Below are positions 9,346-16,638 of a stretch of DNA of 64,000 nt, piece after piece. The first letter of the stretch is position 1; the number at the start of each line of letters is the position of its first letter. The stretch comes from Chitinophaga barathri (lineage in GTDB: Bacteria; Bacteroidota; Bacteroidia; Chitinophagales; Chitinophagaceae). Under the pieces are notes generated by a model, which was not told the DNA's origin, searched no databases, and saw only the letters and a program-made list of their open reading frames with translations. The translations under genes were made by a program, and so were the position numbers. The stretch is from NCBI RefSeq assembly GCF_003807585.1, contig NZ_RMBX01000003.1, positions 558,001-622,000 on the forward strand, written 5' to 3'.

Positions 9346-9981
9346 ATGAAATACGCCCTATGCCTTTTTCCCGCTTTTCTGTATGCCATTACGGCATCTG
9401 CCCAAACTGCTGAATATGAGCTTTATAAACGATCCGCGGATTCCTGCGGGCAGTCGGTGATGCTTTACCGGGACGGGACTTTTTATACCACCGGCGGCTG
9501 CAAAGGCGCCGGGGAAAGTTCGGTAGGGCAATGGCGGCAGGTACAGGACACGGTATTTTTCCGGTCCGGGAACCCGGAAAATGTAAAAGTGATACAGTCG
9601 CTAACGGCGTTCACCACACCCGGCGACTCGCTCAGCGTGGTGATACTCGCCAGCTGCGGCAAAAATATCTCCCAGAGCACTGCGCTTTCCTGGGAACTGC
9701 CGGACGGCGGCCGCGACCCGATGCTTATTTCACCGGAAGGGAAAATACTGATCACGAACCCGCCTTCGGAAGGGCGTTTATTGCTCAGCGTGATGGGCCA
9801 GGACATCCGGCTGCCCAGCGATGTGGCCAATAACTTCGTGATCAGGCTGAACATTCCCGCCGAATGGGCATCCGCCCGTGAGTGGTGCCGGATGAGCCGG
9901 TTTTGTCTTCTCAGAAAAGAAGGCAGGCTCGAAATGCCCGGTATAATCTCCGCTGTGTATGACCAACACACACATCAATGA
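9346..9981 (+). CDS. Exported protein of unknown function, first of a paralogous pair
   Basis: The ATG at 9346 gives a clear signal peptide (MKYALCLFPAFLYAITASAQ); the frame upstream opens only with TTG and overlaps the promoter. The 211-residue product shares with the next gene the pattern CG-x4-L-x3-GT-[FY]-x4-GC, then G-x-W, DT-[VI]-x-F and PGDS. Both look like a small beta-rich domain with two conserved Cys that may form a disulphide. I recognise no family. The ATGA overlap with the next gene indicates translational coupling, so the two proteins are likely made in equal amounts. Confidence 0.8.
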   Translation: MKYALCLFPAFLYAITASAQTAEYELYKRSADSCGQSVMLYRDGTFYTTGGCKGAGESSVGQWRQVQDTVFFRSGNPENVKVIQSLTAFTTPGDSLSVVILASCGKNISQSTALSWELPDGGRDPMLISPEGKILITNPPSEGRLLLSVMGQDIRLPSDVANNFVIRLNIPAEWASAREWCRMSRFCLLRKEGRLEMPGIISAVYDQHTHQ

Positions 9982-10643
9982 TCAAAAAAATGATCTTCCT
10001 CAGCTGCCTGCTGGCGGCTTTTTTACATGGGGGCGCACAGGAACGCCCTTACCAGACCTACAGCTATTCGTCCATATCGGGTCTTTGCGGGCATACTATC
10101 ACCCTTCACAAAAACGGGACATACGTTTATATGTCCGGATGTGAAGCAAACCAATATTACAACTGCGGAACCTGGACCACAAAAAGAGACACCATACATT
10201 TTCAACCGGCGGACAACAAAACGATCCCGGTCGTACAACAGGTTACCGCCACCCGTGTACCCGGAGACAGTATTTATCTCACCGTCCTGAACAAAAACGA
10301 CGCGAATGTGACCCAATGGATCTCCGCCGCCCAGTGGCTGCCCCGCATCGGCGTCATTTATCGGTTAAATGAATATGATACCGCCCCGGTTAAAAGCGAT
10401 ATCAGGAAAGAAGGCAGTTTCATTACGCTGATTACGCTGAACCGCATGTTCGCCAGGAGCTTCGATTACCCCGCCGATACCGCCAATCACTTCGTGATAA
10501 AACTGCACCTTTCCGAAGACCAGATTGTCACCAGGGGCCGCTGGGACAATATTCCGGCATTCTCCCTGATCAAACACCGGGATAGCCTGAAGGAAGTCAT
10601 TCCGCATCCGCTCGCCATCAAATATGTACTTGAAAAAAAGTGA
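9978..10643 (+). CDS. Exported protein of unknown function, second of a paralogous pair
   Basis: This gene starts within the stop codon of the previous one (ATGA). The 221-residue product has a signal peptide (MIKKMIFLSCLLAAFLHGGAQ), then SGLCGHTITLHKNGTYVYMSGC, GTWTTKRDTIHF and VPGDSIYLTVL, colinear with motifs of the upstream protein. The second halves are more divergent but share an ending like NHFVIKL. This indicates an old tandem duplication. Function is unknown; a periplasmic or surface location is inferred from the signal peptide. Confidence 0.8.
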   Translation: MIKKMIFLSCLLAAFLHGGAQERPYQTYSYSSISGLCGHTITLHKNGTYVYMSGCEANQYYNCGTWTTKRDTIHFQPADNKTIPVVQQVTATRVPGDSIYLTVLNKNDANVTQWISAAQWLPRIGVIYRLNEYDTAPVKSDIRKEGSFITLITLNRMFARSFDYPADTANHFVIKLHLSEDQIVTRGRWDNIPAFSLIKHRDSLKEVIPHPLAIKYVLEKK

Positions 10644-10704
10644 TCCGCTTGAATTTTACAATCATCCCTTTGATTTATTATAACACCGCCATTTCCCTCC
10701 TTCC

Positions 10705-10712
10705 TATTTTTG
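10705..10712 (+). promoter_or_regulatory. -7 promoter box before the eut genes
   Basis: TATTTTTG matches TANNTTTG. It would give eutBC a leader of about 230 nt that contains the unexplained remnant at 10753-10923. I looked for a cobalamin riboswitch core in that leader and did not recognise one. Confidence 0.35.
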
Positions 10713-10752
10713 TACCATCGGCCACCTCTTCCCGGGATTTAACCCGGTACCC

Positions 10753-10923
10753 ATGTCCAGGCTGGTAAATGCCTACCTGAGAAGCGTGGAAGGCGTCATT
10801 ACCGGCGAAGTGCTGCGGGTGCATGAATAGAAAACATTAAAAACCAGACACTTATCCTTATCTTTTTTGCGGGGCTGATTGTAACCCGGATAACGTATCT
10901 TATCGTACAAAAACAAAAGATCC
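10753..10923 (+). pseudogene. Possible gene remnant upstream of eutB
   Basis: Two short frames adjoin. ATG at 10753 opens 25 codons (MSRLVNAYLRSVEGVITGEV then LRVHE) ending at 10830. In another frame, codons from 10827 to the TGA at 10921-10923 encode a hydrophobic helix with a basic tail (LILIFFAGLIVTRITYLIV, then QKQKIRQLS) but lack a start codon. A membrane-protein C-terminus ending just before eutB would fit a decayed upstream operon gene, such as a permease, but I cannot identify the parent. Intact tiny genes or plain leader sequence are alternatives. Confidence 0.3.
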
Positions 10924-10947
10924 GGCAGCTTTCCTGAAACGCAATAT

Positions 10948-12321
10948 ATGTCCTGGCGCCATACCATACATCACCGCAGCTATCATTTCAGTGACCTGAA
11001 AACGTTACTGGCCAAAGCATCGCCGCACCGGTCGGGAGACGCATTGGCGGGGCTTTCCGCCGATACTTACGAAGAACGCGTGGCCGCTCAGATGACGCTG
11101 GCCGACCTTCCGCTCAAAACATTCCTGCAACAGGCCGTGATCCCTTACGAACAGGATGAGATCACCCGCCTGATCATGGACACACACGATGCCACGGCCT
11201 TCGCTCCCATCGCTTCCCTCACCGTGGGCGGGCTGCGCGACTGGCTGCTCAGCGATCTTGCGGACACCGCCACGCTGCGGCAAACCGCCGCGGGCATCAC
11301 CCCCGAAATGGCGGCGGCAGTGAGCAAACTCATGCGCAACCAGGACCTTATCAGCGCCGCCCGCAAGATGGAAGTGGTCACGAAGTTCAGGAACACCATA
11401 GGGCTAAAAGGCAGGCTCAGCGTACGATTACAACCCAACCACAATACAGATGATCCGAAAGGCATTGCGGCCTCCATGATAGACGGCCTGCTGTATGGCA
11501 GCGGAGACGCGGTGATCGGGATCAACCCCGCCACGGACAGCCCCGAAGCCGTGATCAGCCTGCTTACGCTTATCGACAATTTCAGGCAGCAATACCATGT
11601 GCCCACACAGTCCTGCGTACTCTGCCACATCACCACTGCTATGCAGGTGATGCGGAAAGCGCCGGTAGACCTTGTGTTCCAGTCCATCGGCGGCACGGAG
11701 AAGACCAACAGGAGTTTCGGCGTAAGCCTTTCATTGCTGGAAGAGGCCTATACCGCCGCGCTGGAACTGAAACGCGGCACCATCGGCAACAACGTAATGT
11801 ATTTCGAAACAGGCCAGGGCAGCAGTTTATCCGCAAACGCACATGAAGACGTGGACCAGCAGACCTGCGAAAGCAGGGCGTATGCGGTGGCACGCCGTTT
11901 TAACCCACTGCTGGTGAACACCGTGGTAGGTTTTATTGGCCCCGAATATTTGTTTGACGGCAAACAGATCATCCGCGCCGCACTGGAAGATCATTTCTGC
12001 GGCAAGCTGCTCGGCCTGCCAATGGGCGTGGATGTATGTTACACCAATCACGCGAATGCGGACCAGGATGATATGGACACCCTGCTTACGCTGCTGGGCG
12101 TGGCGGGCTGCAACTTTGTGATGGGCGTGCCCGGCGCGGACGATATCATGCTGAACTATCAATCCACTTCTTTTCACGATGCGCTGTATATCAGGCAGGC
12201 GCTGGGTTTGCGGCCCGCGCCTGAATTTGAACAGTGGCTGATACAATACGGCTTAATGGATCAAAACGGTAAGGCATTACCCGTACCCTCTTCTCACCTG
12301 CTGCTGCAAAATTATCTATGA
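10948..12321 (+). CDS. eutB: Ethanolamine ammonia-lyase large subunit
   Basis: EutB is the catalytic TIM-barrel subunit of the adenosylcobalamin-dependent enzyme that converts ethanolamine into acetaldehyde and ammonia. The 457-residue product has the usual length and recognisable blocks: RLSVRLQPNHNTDDPKGI, YGSGDAVIGINPATDS, FQSIGGTEKTNRSFGVS, MYFETGQGSSLSANAH and GLPMGVDVCYTNHANADQDD. It starts at the ATG at 10948 and overlaps eutC by 4 bp (ATGA), the classic coupled arrangement. No microcompartment shell, permease, reactivase or cobalamin adenosyltransferase gene is visible nearby, so this is the shell-free type of pathway, probably used to gain nitrogen or two-carbon units from phosphatidylethanolamine breakdown. 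Confidence 0.97.
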   Translation: MSWRHTIHHRSYHFSDLKTLLAKASPHRSGDALAGLSADTYEERVAAQMTLADLPLKTFLQQAVIPYEQDEITRLIMDTHDATAFAPIASLTVGGLRDWLLSDLADTATLRQTAAGITPEMAAAVSKLMRNQDLISAARKMEVVTKFRNTIGLKGRLSVRLQPNHNTDDPKGIAASMIDGLLYGSGDAVIGINPATDSPEAVISLLTLIDNFRQQYHVPTQSCVLCHITTAMQVMRKAPVDLVFQSIGGTEKTNRSFGVSLSLLEEAYTAALELKRGTIGNNVMYFETGQGSSLSANAHEDVDQQTCESRAYAVARRFNPLLVNTVVGFIGPEYLFDGKQIIRAALEDHFCGKLLGLPMGVDVCYTNHANADQDDMDTLLTLLGVAGCNFVMGVPGADDIMLNYQSTSFHDALYIRQALGLRPAPEFEQWLIQYGLMDQNGKALPVPSSHLLLQNYL

Positions 12322-13055
12322 GCGAAGAACTGTACATCACACCGGACCCCTGGAGCGGGTTGCGCAGGTTTACCGCCGCGCGTATCGCCTTGGGCAGAAC
12401 CGGCGCCGCCATTCCGCTCCGCGAAGTACTACAGTTCAGGCTGGCGCACGCGCATGCCAGGGATGCCGTATTCTCCGCGCTGGACCTCCGGCTGTTCACA
12501 CAGCAGCCCTGGGAAATAAATATATTGCACAGCGAAGCCGCGGACCGTACGGATTACCTGCAAAGGCCAGACAAAGGCAGGAAACTGCACCCGGCATCAG
12601 CCGCGTCTTTCGCGCCCGCGAACAAGGATGTGGCGATCATTGTGGTGGACGGCCTTTCTGCCACGGCGGCGAACCAGCATGCTATTCCTCTGATTGAAAG
12701 ACTGATGCCCATGCTGCTGTCCCGGAAGATCAGCTGCGCGCCCATACAGCTGGTACAGCAGGGTCGCGTGGCCATCGGCGATGAGATCGGCGGGCTGCTG
12801 CAGGCAAAACTTTCCATCCTCCTCATCGGCGAAAGGCCGGGCCTCAGCTCGCCGGATAGCCTGGGCGTGTATCTTACCTTCAGCCCGCGCCCCGGCATTA
12901 CAGACGAAGCCCGTAACTGCATTTCCAATATCCGGCCGGAAGGTTTGCCTTACGATATGGCGGCCGCCAAGATATTTTATCTCGTACAGGAGGCGCTGCG
13001 GCTGCAACTTACGGGCATCATGCTGAAAGACAACTATACTCCCGCGCTGCCATAA
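12318..13055 (+). CDS. eutC: Ethanolamine ammonia-lyase small subunit
   Basis: EutC completes the cobalamin-binding site and pairs with EutB in the hexameric lyase. The 245-residue product shows the family blocks LREVLQFRLAHAHARDAVFSAL, where the Arg/His-rich helix is typical, DVAIIVVDGLSATAANQHA, GRVAIGDEIG, and the late LIGERPGLSSPDSLGVYLTF with NCISNIRPEGLPYDMAA. Start overlap with eutB indicates coupled translation. It ends before a convergent minus-strand gene with 83 bp between them. Confidence 0.97.
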   Translation: MSEELYITPDPWSGLRRFTAARIALGRTGAAIPLREVLQFRLAHAHARDAVFSALDLRLFTQQPWEINILHSEAADRTDYLQRPDKGRKLHPASAASFAPANKDVAIIVVDGLSATAANQHAIPLIERLMPMLLSRKISCAPIQLVQQGRVAIGDEIGGLLQAKLSILLIGERPGLSSPDSLGVYLTFSPRPGITDEARNCISNIRPEGLPYDMAAAKIFYLVQEALRLQLTGIMLKDNYTPALP

Positions 13056-13085
13056 ACTGCCACGCTCCCCTTTTTATTAAACACA

Positions 13086-13114
13086 ACAACCGCTCCTTTA
13101 TGGGAAACGGTTGT
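13086..13114. terminator. Weak hairpin between convergent genes
   Basis: ACAACCG and CGGTTGT form a 7-bp stem around a 15-nt loop that can pair partly inside. There is no clear T-run on either strand, so a terminator role for eutBC or the DUF1569 gene is only inferred from position. Confidence 0.3.
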
Positions 13115-13138
13115 ATACATGCGATATAACTGCGCCGC

Positions 13139-13597
13139 CTATACGCCAAACTGTGTAAGATGATGATCGAGGTGTTTGTAAAACATATTGTTCCATTCGG
13201 GAATGCTGAGCCTGCCAAATGAAAGGCTTTCCTTGTTATCAAAAGCCTGGCTGCCCAGCAGCTGCGTTTTGTTGATATAATCGATGAGGCGCGTTTTTTC
13301 TCTTTCAAAATCCCGCTCGCCCGTGATAAGGAAAGCCGGGGCCGTGCGGTTGTGCTTTTTATAAGGTACTTCGTCGCACACTACTTTTTTCACAAATGTT
13401 TTCAGCATAAAGCCCATAAAGAAGCCCGGTTTAGGGTATTTGTCATCATACACCATTTCGTAGGCAACATTTACATGGGCCAGCATCTGCCCCACATTCA
13501 TTTTACCCCATTGCGCCGCGGTGGCGGGCGTAAGACGGTTGATGCGTTCAATCACCTGGTCTGAAACGCCGCGTGTGAAAATGTCCGGTAATGCCAT
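13139..13597 (-). CDS. DUF1569 (DinB-like) protein
   Basis: The 152-residue product from the ATG at 13597 (MALPDIFTRGVSDQVIERI) is a cytosolic four-helix-bundle protein. The family core is visible: RLTPATAAQWGKMNVGQMLAHVNVAYEM, with the His of the putative metal site, and the C-terminal WNNMFYKHLDHHLTQFGV with further His residues. DinB-like proteins are metal-binding thiol-dependent transferases or unknowns; the role here is not predictable. A much longer frame continues upstream to 13927, but it overlaps the next gene and shows no coding character. Confidence 0.85.
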   Translation of the reverse strand: MALPDIFTRGVSDQVIERINRLTPATAAQWGKMNVGQMLAHVNVAYEMVYDDKYPKPGFFMGFMLKTFVKKVVCDEVPYKKHNRTAPAFLITGERDFEREKTRLIDYINKTQLLGSQAFDNKESLSFGRLSIPEWNNMFYKHLDHHLTQFGV

Positions 13598-13704
13598 GTT
13601 TGGTAGGTTAGGTTTTAAAATACAGGTTTTAGCGGCATAAAAATAAAACATTCCCGCACACAAACGCATAACCCTTCCTCCACCAGCGATACCACAGGAT
13701 AATT

Positions 13705-14079
13705 TCAATCCGGTTTTGCGGGCGTAAGCATCGTCAGCACGCATACCCATCTGCCGTTTTCCTTCCGGCATACATTGGTGGACCATTCCAGGAAACTGAA
13801 CGGCATGCCCTGCCAGGTGCCCGCGCTGGTGCCTTTGCTGGTGATCACGGCGGAGTCTCCGTATATCTTTACCCTGAAAGAGCCTGAATCCATACGGGTA
13901 TGCACCAGGTCGCCGGAGCCTACCCATTGCAGGTAGGCGGATTTGGGCATGATGCCGCCTTCCGTGCCTACGATCACCCAGTCTTCGGATACAAACTTTT
14001 CAAACTCCGCGGTGATGTTCGTGAGGATGGCTTCATCCCAGTCATGCTCAAAATCAATGAGTGTTTGTTGTTCTTCCAT
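13705..14079 (-). CDS. NTF2-like/DUF4440 family protein
   Basis: The 124-residue cytosolic protein begins MEEQQTLIDFEHDWDEAIL and contains the alpha+beta cone pattern of SnoaL/DUF4440 proteins: an N-terminal helix, FVSEDWVIVGTEGG, then strands VKIYGDSAVITSKGTSAG and a final NGRWVCVLTMLTPAK. Such domains often bind a small hydrophobic ligand or act as accessory enzymes. It belongs to a minus-strand run of four genes reading from 16551 to 13139, separated by 54-108 bp, which may be one transcript headed by the GlxA-type regulator. Confidence 0.85.
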   Translation of the reverse strand: MEEQQTLIDFEHDWDEAILTNITAEFEKFVSEDWVIVGTEGGIMPKSAYLQWVGSGDLVHTRMDSGSFRVKIYGDSAVITSKGTSAGTWQGMPFSFLEWSTNVCRKENGRWVCVLTMLTPAKPD

Positions 14080-14187
14080 GATCTGTTTTTTTGATGCAAG
14101 CTACGGGCGTCATCAAACATAAACTTGGAAAAAACCGACATTTATCCGCCGTTGCCGGTATGGTTACAAACCTGCAATGAAGCGTAT

Positions 14188-15501
14188 TTAAAGACGCGGG
14201 GGCGTATTCCAGATGGCTTTTACCGTTTCTTCCACATTAATGCCCATCGGGCAGGCGGGGGATTTTGTATTGCCGCGGTTACGGATCATGGGCTTGCCTC
14301 TTCCCAGGGATACGATGCGGCAGATGGGCATTTGCAGGAAACCGTTTTTGTCTGTTTTGGCGAGCCAGTCGCGGGCGTACCACAACCATTTGTTACGATA
14401 CTCCTCAGGCTGAAGATAAAACCAGCTGATCTCGTCGTATCCCCAGATAAAATGCGAAGTAGTGTCCGCCACGCCGGGGTTGCGGCTCACACCGAAGTTG
14501 TCGAACTCCACGAGGTAAGGCAGCGATTCGCAGGCCCAGCCGCTGGGCGTAATGCCGCCCTCGCTCCTTTTGAAAAGCGCATCCAGGTAACCGACCTGCA
14601 ACACGCCCTGCTGTGGTTTATCCACGACTTCTTTGATGCGCAGCGGGAATGAATTAAAGTCCAGCAGGCTTTTGCCATTTGCCACCATGCCGCCGGAAGG
14701 CGTATGCGCATCCAGCAGTACCCAGTGGCGGCGGGTATGATCTTTTGCGTAAGCTCTTACTTTGGCCAGGAATTGCGACCAGTGGCGATAGTCTTTGTCT
14801 TCCATACCGATGAGCGCGATCTGCCCCATGTGCAGGGCTTCGCAGCCAAGGTTCATATACGAGCCGGACAGGAACATCAGCCAGAGCTGCGCTTCCGTGC
14901 GGGTGATATCCGGCACGCTGCGGCCTTTGCCCCAATGGTCCACGAGTTTGCCTTTGAGGTTCAGCATGCTGTCGTAACGGAAGTAACGTTGCTCCACCGG
15001 CAGGCCCAATGCTTTGAAGGTCCATTCCGGAATCGGCACACTGTCCGCCATCCGCCCTACGGCCTCGAATACGGCCGCCTGGAAGATCACTTCCGGGTCT
15101 TTTTTATGTACCTCGTCAATGAGTTTGCGTGCCTGGCGCCAAAAGTCCGGATTGTTCAGCGTGCTTTCCTTTCCCCAGCGGTAAATAGCCCTGCCGATGA
15201 ACTTCGCGCCGATGTTGCGGATCATCCGCAGGTCATCTGCTTTGTAGGGATATGTTCCATCGTTCACATAAGGGTCCTCCGCGAGAAATTCCGCCATGGT
15301 CACAGAGCGGCTGAGGTAATACTCCAGCGTTTCCCGGGAAATGCCTTTTTCATCAAAGTACCCGATGGCAGTTTTTTTCTGGGACACGGCAGGCGGCGGT
15401 GGGGCCGGTGCGGCGGGGGATTGGCCAATGGCCGGGGAAAAGGTAATGAACAGGATGCACAGCAGGGCGCACATACGCAAACAAGCAAAGGATAGTTGCA
15501 T
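14188..15501 (-). CDS. Exported protein of unknown function
   Basis: The 437-residue product has a signal peptide (MQLSFACLRMCALLCILFITFSPAIG) and a Pro/Ala-rich linker (PAAPAPPPPA), so it is exported and perhaps tethered or spaced from the membrane. The body is rich in aromatic and acidic residues, for example FIGRAIYRWGKESTLNNPDFW, SYMNLGCEALHMGQIALIGM, HWVLLDAHTPSGGM and FIWGYDEISWFYLQPEEYRNKW. The order of strands and helices is compatible with a TIM-barrel hydrolase, but I recognise no family and no certain catalytic pair. It is preceded by a GlxA-type regulator, which may control it. Confidence 0.8.
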   Translation of the reverse strand: MQLSFACLRMCALLCILFITFSPAIGQSPAAPAPPPPAVSQKKTAIGYFDEKGISRETLEYYLSRSVTMAEFLAEDPYVNDGTYPYKADDLRMIRNIGAKFIGRAIYRWGKESTLNNPDFWRQARKLIDEVHKKDPEVIFQAAVFEAVGRMADSVPIPEWTFKALGLPVEQRYFRYDSMLNLKGKLVDHWGKGRSVPDITRTEAQLWLMFLSGSYMNLGCEALHMGQIALIGMEDKDYRHWSQFLAKVRAYAKDHTRRHWVLLDAHTPSGGMVANGKSLLDFNSFPLRIKEVVDKPQQGVLQVGYLDALFKRSEGGITPSGWACESLPYLVEFDNFGVSRNPGVADTTSHFIWGYDEISWFYLQPEEYRNKWLWYARDWLAKTDKNGFLQMPICRIVSLGRGKPMIRNRGNTKSPACPMGINVEETVKAIWNTPPRL

Positions 15502-15555
15502 AGACGTGGTTTTCAGTATTGATATGGTTCAAGATACGGAGAAGAACGGGCACTG

Positions 15556-16551
15556 TCAATAGAGGCTGTTCACGGCTGCGTCTTTGTTGTATTTATTGCG
15601 GTATTCCTGCGGCGTGAGCCCGGTGATCCTGCGGAAAAGGTCCCTGAACGCTTTGACGTCCGCATACCCTGTTTCGTACATCACTTCATTCACGGTTTTA
15701 CGGCCGGTTTCAAGCGATTTTTTAGCCATTTCCACCCTTACCCTTTGCTGGTATTCAACGGGGGTATTGCCGGTGGCTTTGATAAAGCGCCTGTCGAAGT
15801 TGCGGCGGCTTACGGAGAGGCTGACGGCCAGCTCGTCCATGTTCACTTTTTCGTCCAGGTGGTTTTCGAGGTAGGCCTGTGCCCGCAGGATCACATCGTC
15901 CGAATGGTCTTTCTGGCCGTTGAAGATCGTGAAAGGGCTCTGGCTGCTGCGGTCGATGTCCACCTGGAACACTTTGGCGCAAACGATCGCCGTGGGCCTG
16001 TCGTAGTATTTTTCCACCAGGTACAGCATGAGGTTGAGGAAAGAATATGCGCCGCCGTTTGTATAAATACCCTGCTCGTCCGTGATCAGCCGGTCCGTTT
16101 GCAGGTTCACGCCGGGGAACATTTCGGTGAACTTCTTCGCGGCGTTCCAATGAGTGGAGCAGCATCTCCCCTCCAGCAGTCCCGTGGCCGCCAGCAGGAA
16201 TGCGCCGGTGCATATGCTGGCCACTTCCGCCCCGTTTTTGTATTGTTCCCGCACCCAGTTCACTACTTCCCTGTTCCGCTCCACTATCGCCTCCAGGCCT
16301 TCGTGCGCCTGCGCGGGGATGATCAATAAGTCCGTCTGCTTAACGTCGCTGATATAGGTATGCGGATTGATGGAGAACAGGCCGCCGTAAAGGTCTGTAG
16401 ATGCAGAAACACCCGCCACCTGCACACGGAACACCGGCTCTTTTCCCAGGCTTTTGTAATGCGCGTTGGCCTTAAGAAAGAACTTATACGGGCCAACCAC
16501 GCTGCTCAGGTTGTTCTGCCCCTCCGGGATAACGATGGTGAGTGTTTTCAT
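15556..16551 (-). CDS. GlxA-type transcriptional regulator (DJ-1/PfpI plus AraC)
   Basis: The 331-residue cytosolic regulator has an N-terminal DJ-1/PfpI-like amidotransferase domain (residues 1-180) with the nucleophile-elbow segment GAEVASICTGAFLLAATG (C114). It ends in an AraC-type double helix-turn-helix (about 225-325: ILRAQAYLENHLDEKVNMDE, RRNFDRRFIKATGNTPVEYQ, GYADVKAFRDLFRRITGLTP). Members sense small molecules and act as activators. A perfect TANNTTTG box (TACTTTTG) lies just upstream. The likely targets are the downstream genes of the same run or the neighbouring receptor. Confidence 0.93.
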   Translation of the reverse strand: MKTLTIVIPEGQNNLSSVVGPYKFFLKANAHYKSLGKEPVFRVQVAGVSASTDLYGGLFSINPHTYISDVKQTDLLIIPAQAHEGLEAIVERNREVVNWVREQYKNGAEVASICTGAFLLAATGLLEGRCCSTHWNAAKKFTEMFPGVNLQTDRLITDEQGIYTNGGAYSFLNLMLYLVEKYYDRPTAIVCAKVFQVDIDRSSQSPFTIFNGQKDHSDDVILRAQAYLENHLDEKVNMDELAVSLSVSRRNFDRRFIKATGNTPVEYQQRVRVEMAKKSLETGRKTVNEVMYETGYADVKAFRDLFRRITGLTPQEYRNKYNKDAAVNSLY

Positions 16552-16567
16552 GATCGATCTGTTTGCC

Positions 16568-16575
16568 CAAAAGTA
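16568..16575 (-). promoter_or_regulatory. -7 promoter box of the GlxA-type regulator
   Basis: The minus strand reads TACTTTTG, a full TANNTTTG match, 17 bp before the ATG at 16551. No -33 TTTG is visible at the right distance. Confidence 0.45.
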
Positions 16576-16638
16576 AAACTAAAAAATGGCCAGATCGGCC
16601 CCTTACAATGTCCATCTTCCCCCCGGTAAATAGGTACA

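Noticed and set aside
10713..10947. Cobalamin riboswitch before eutB
   Set aside because: I looked for a B12-box and the expected core junction and recognised neither; the distance alone is not evidence.
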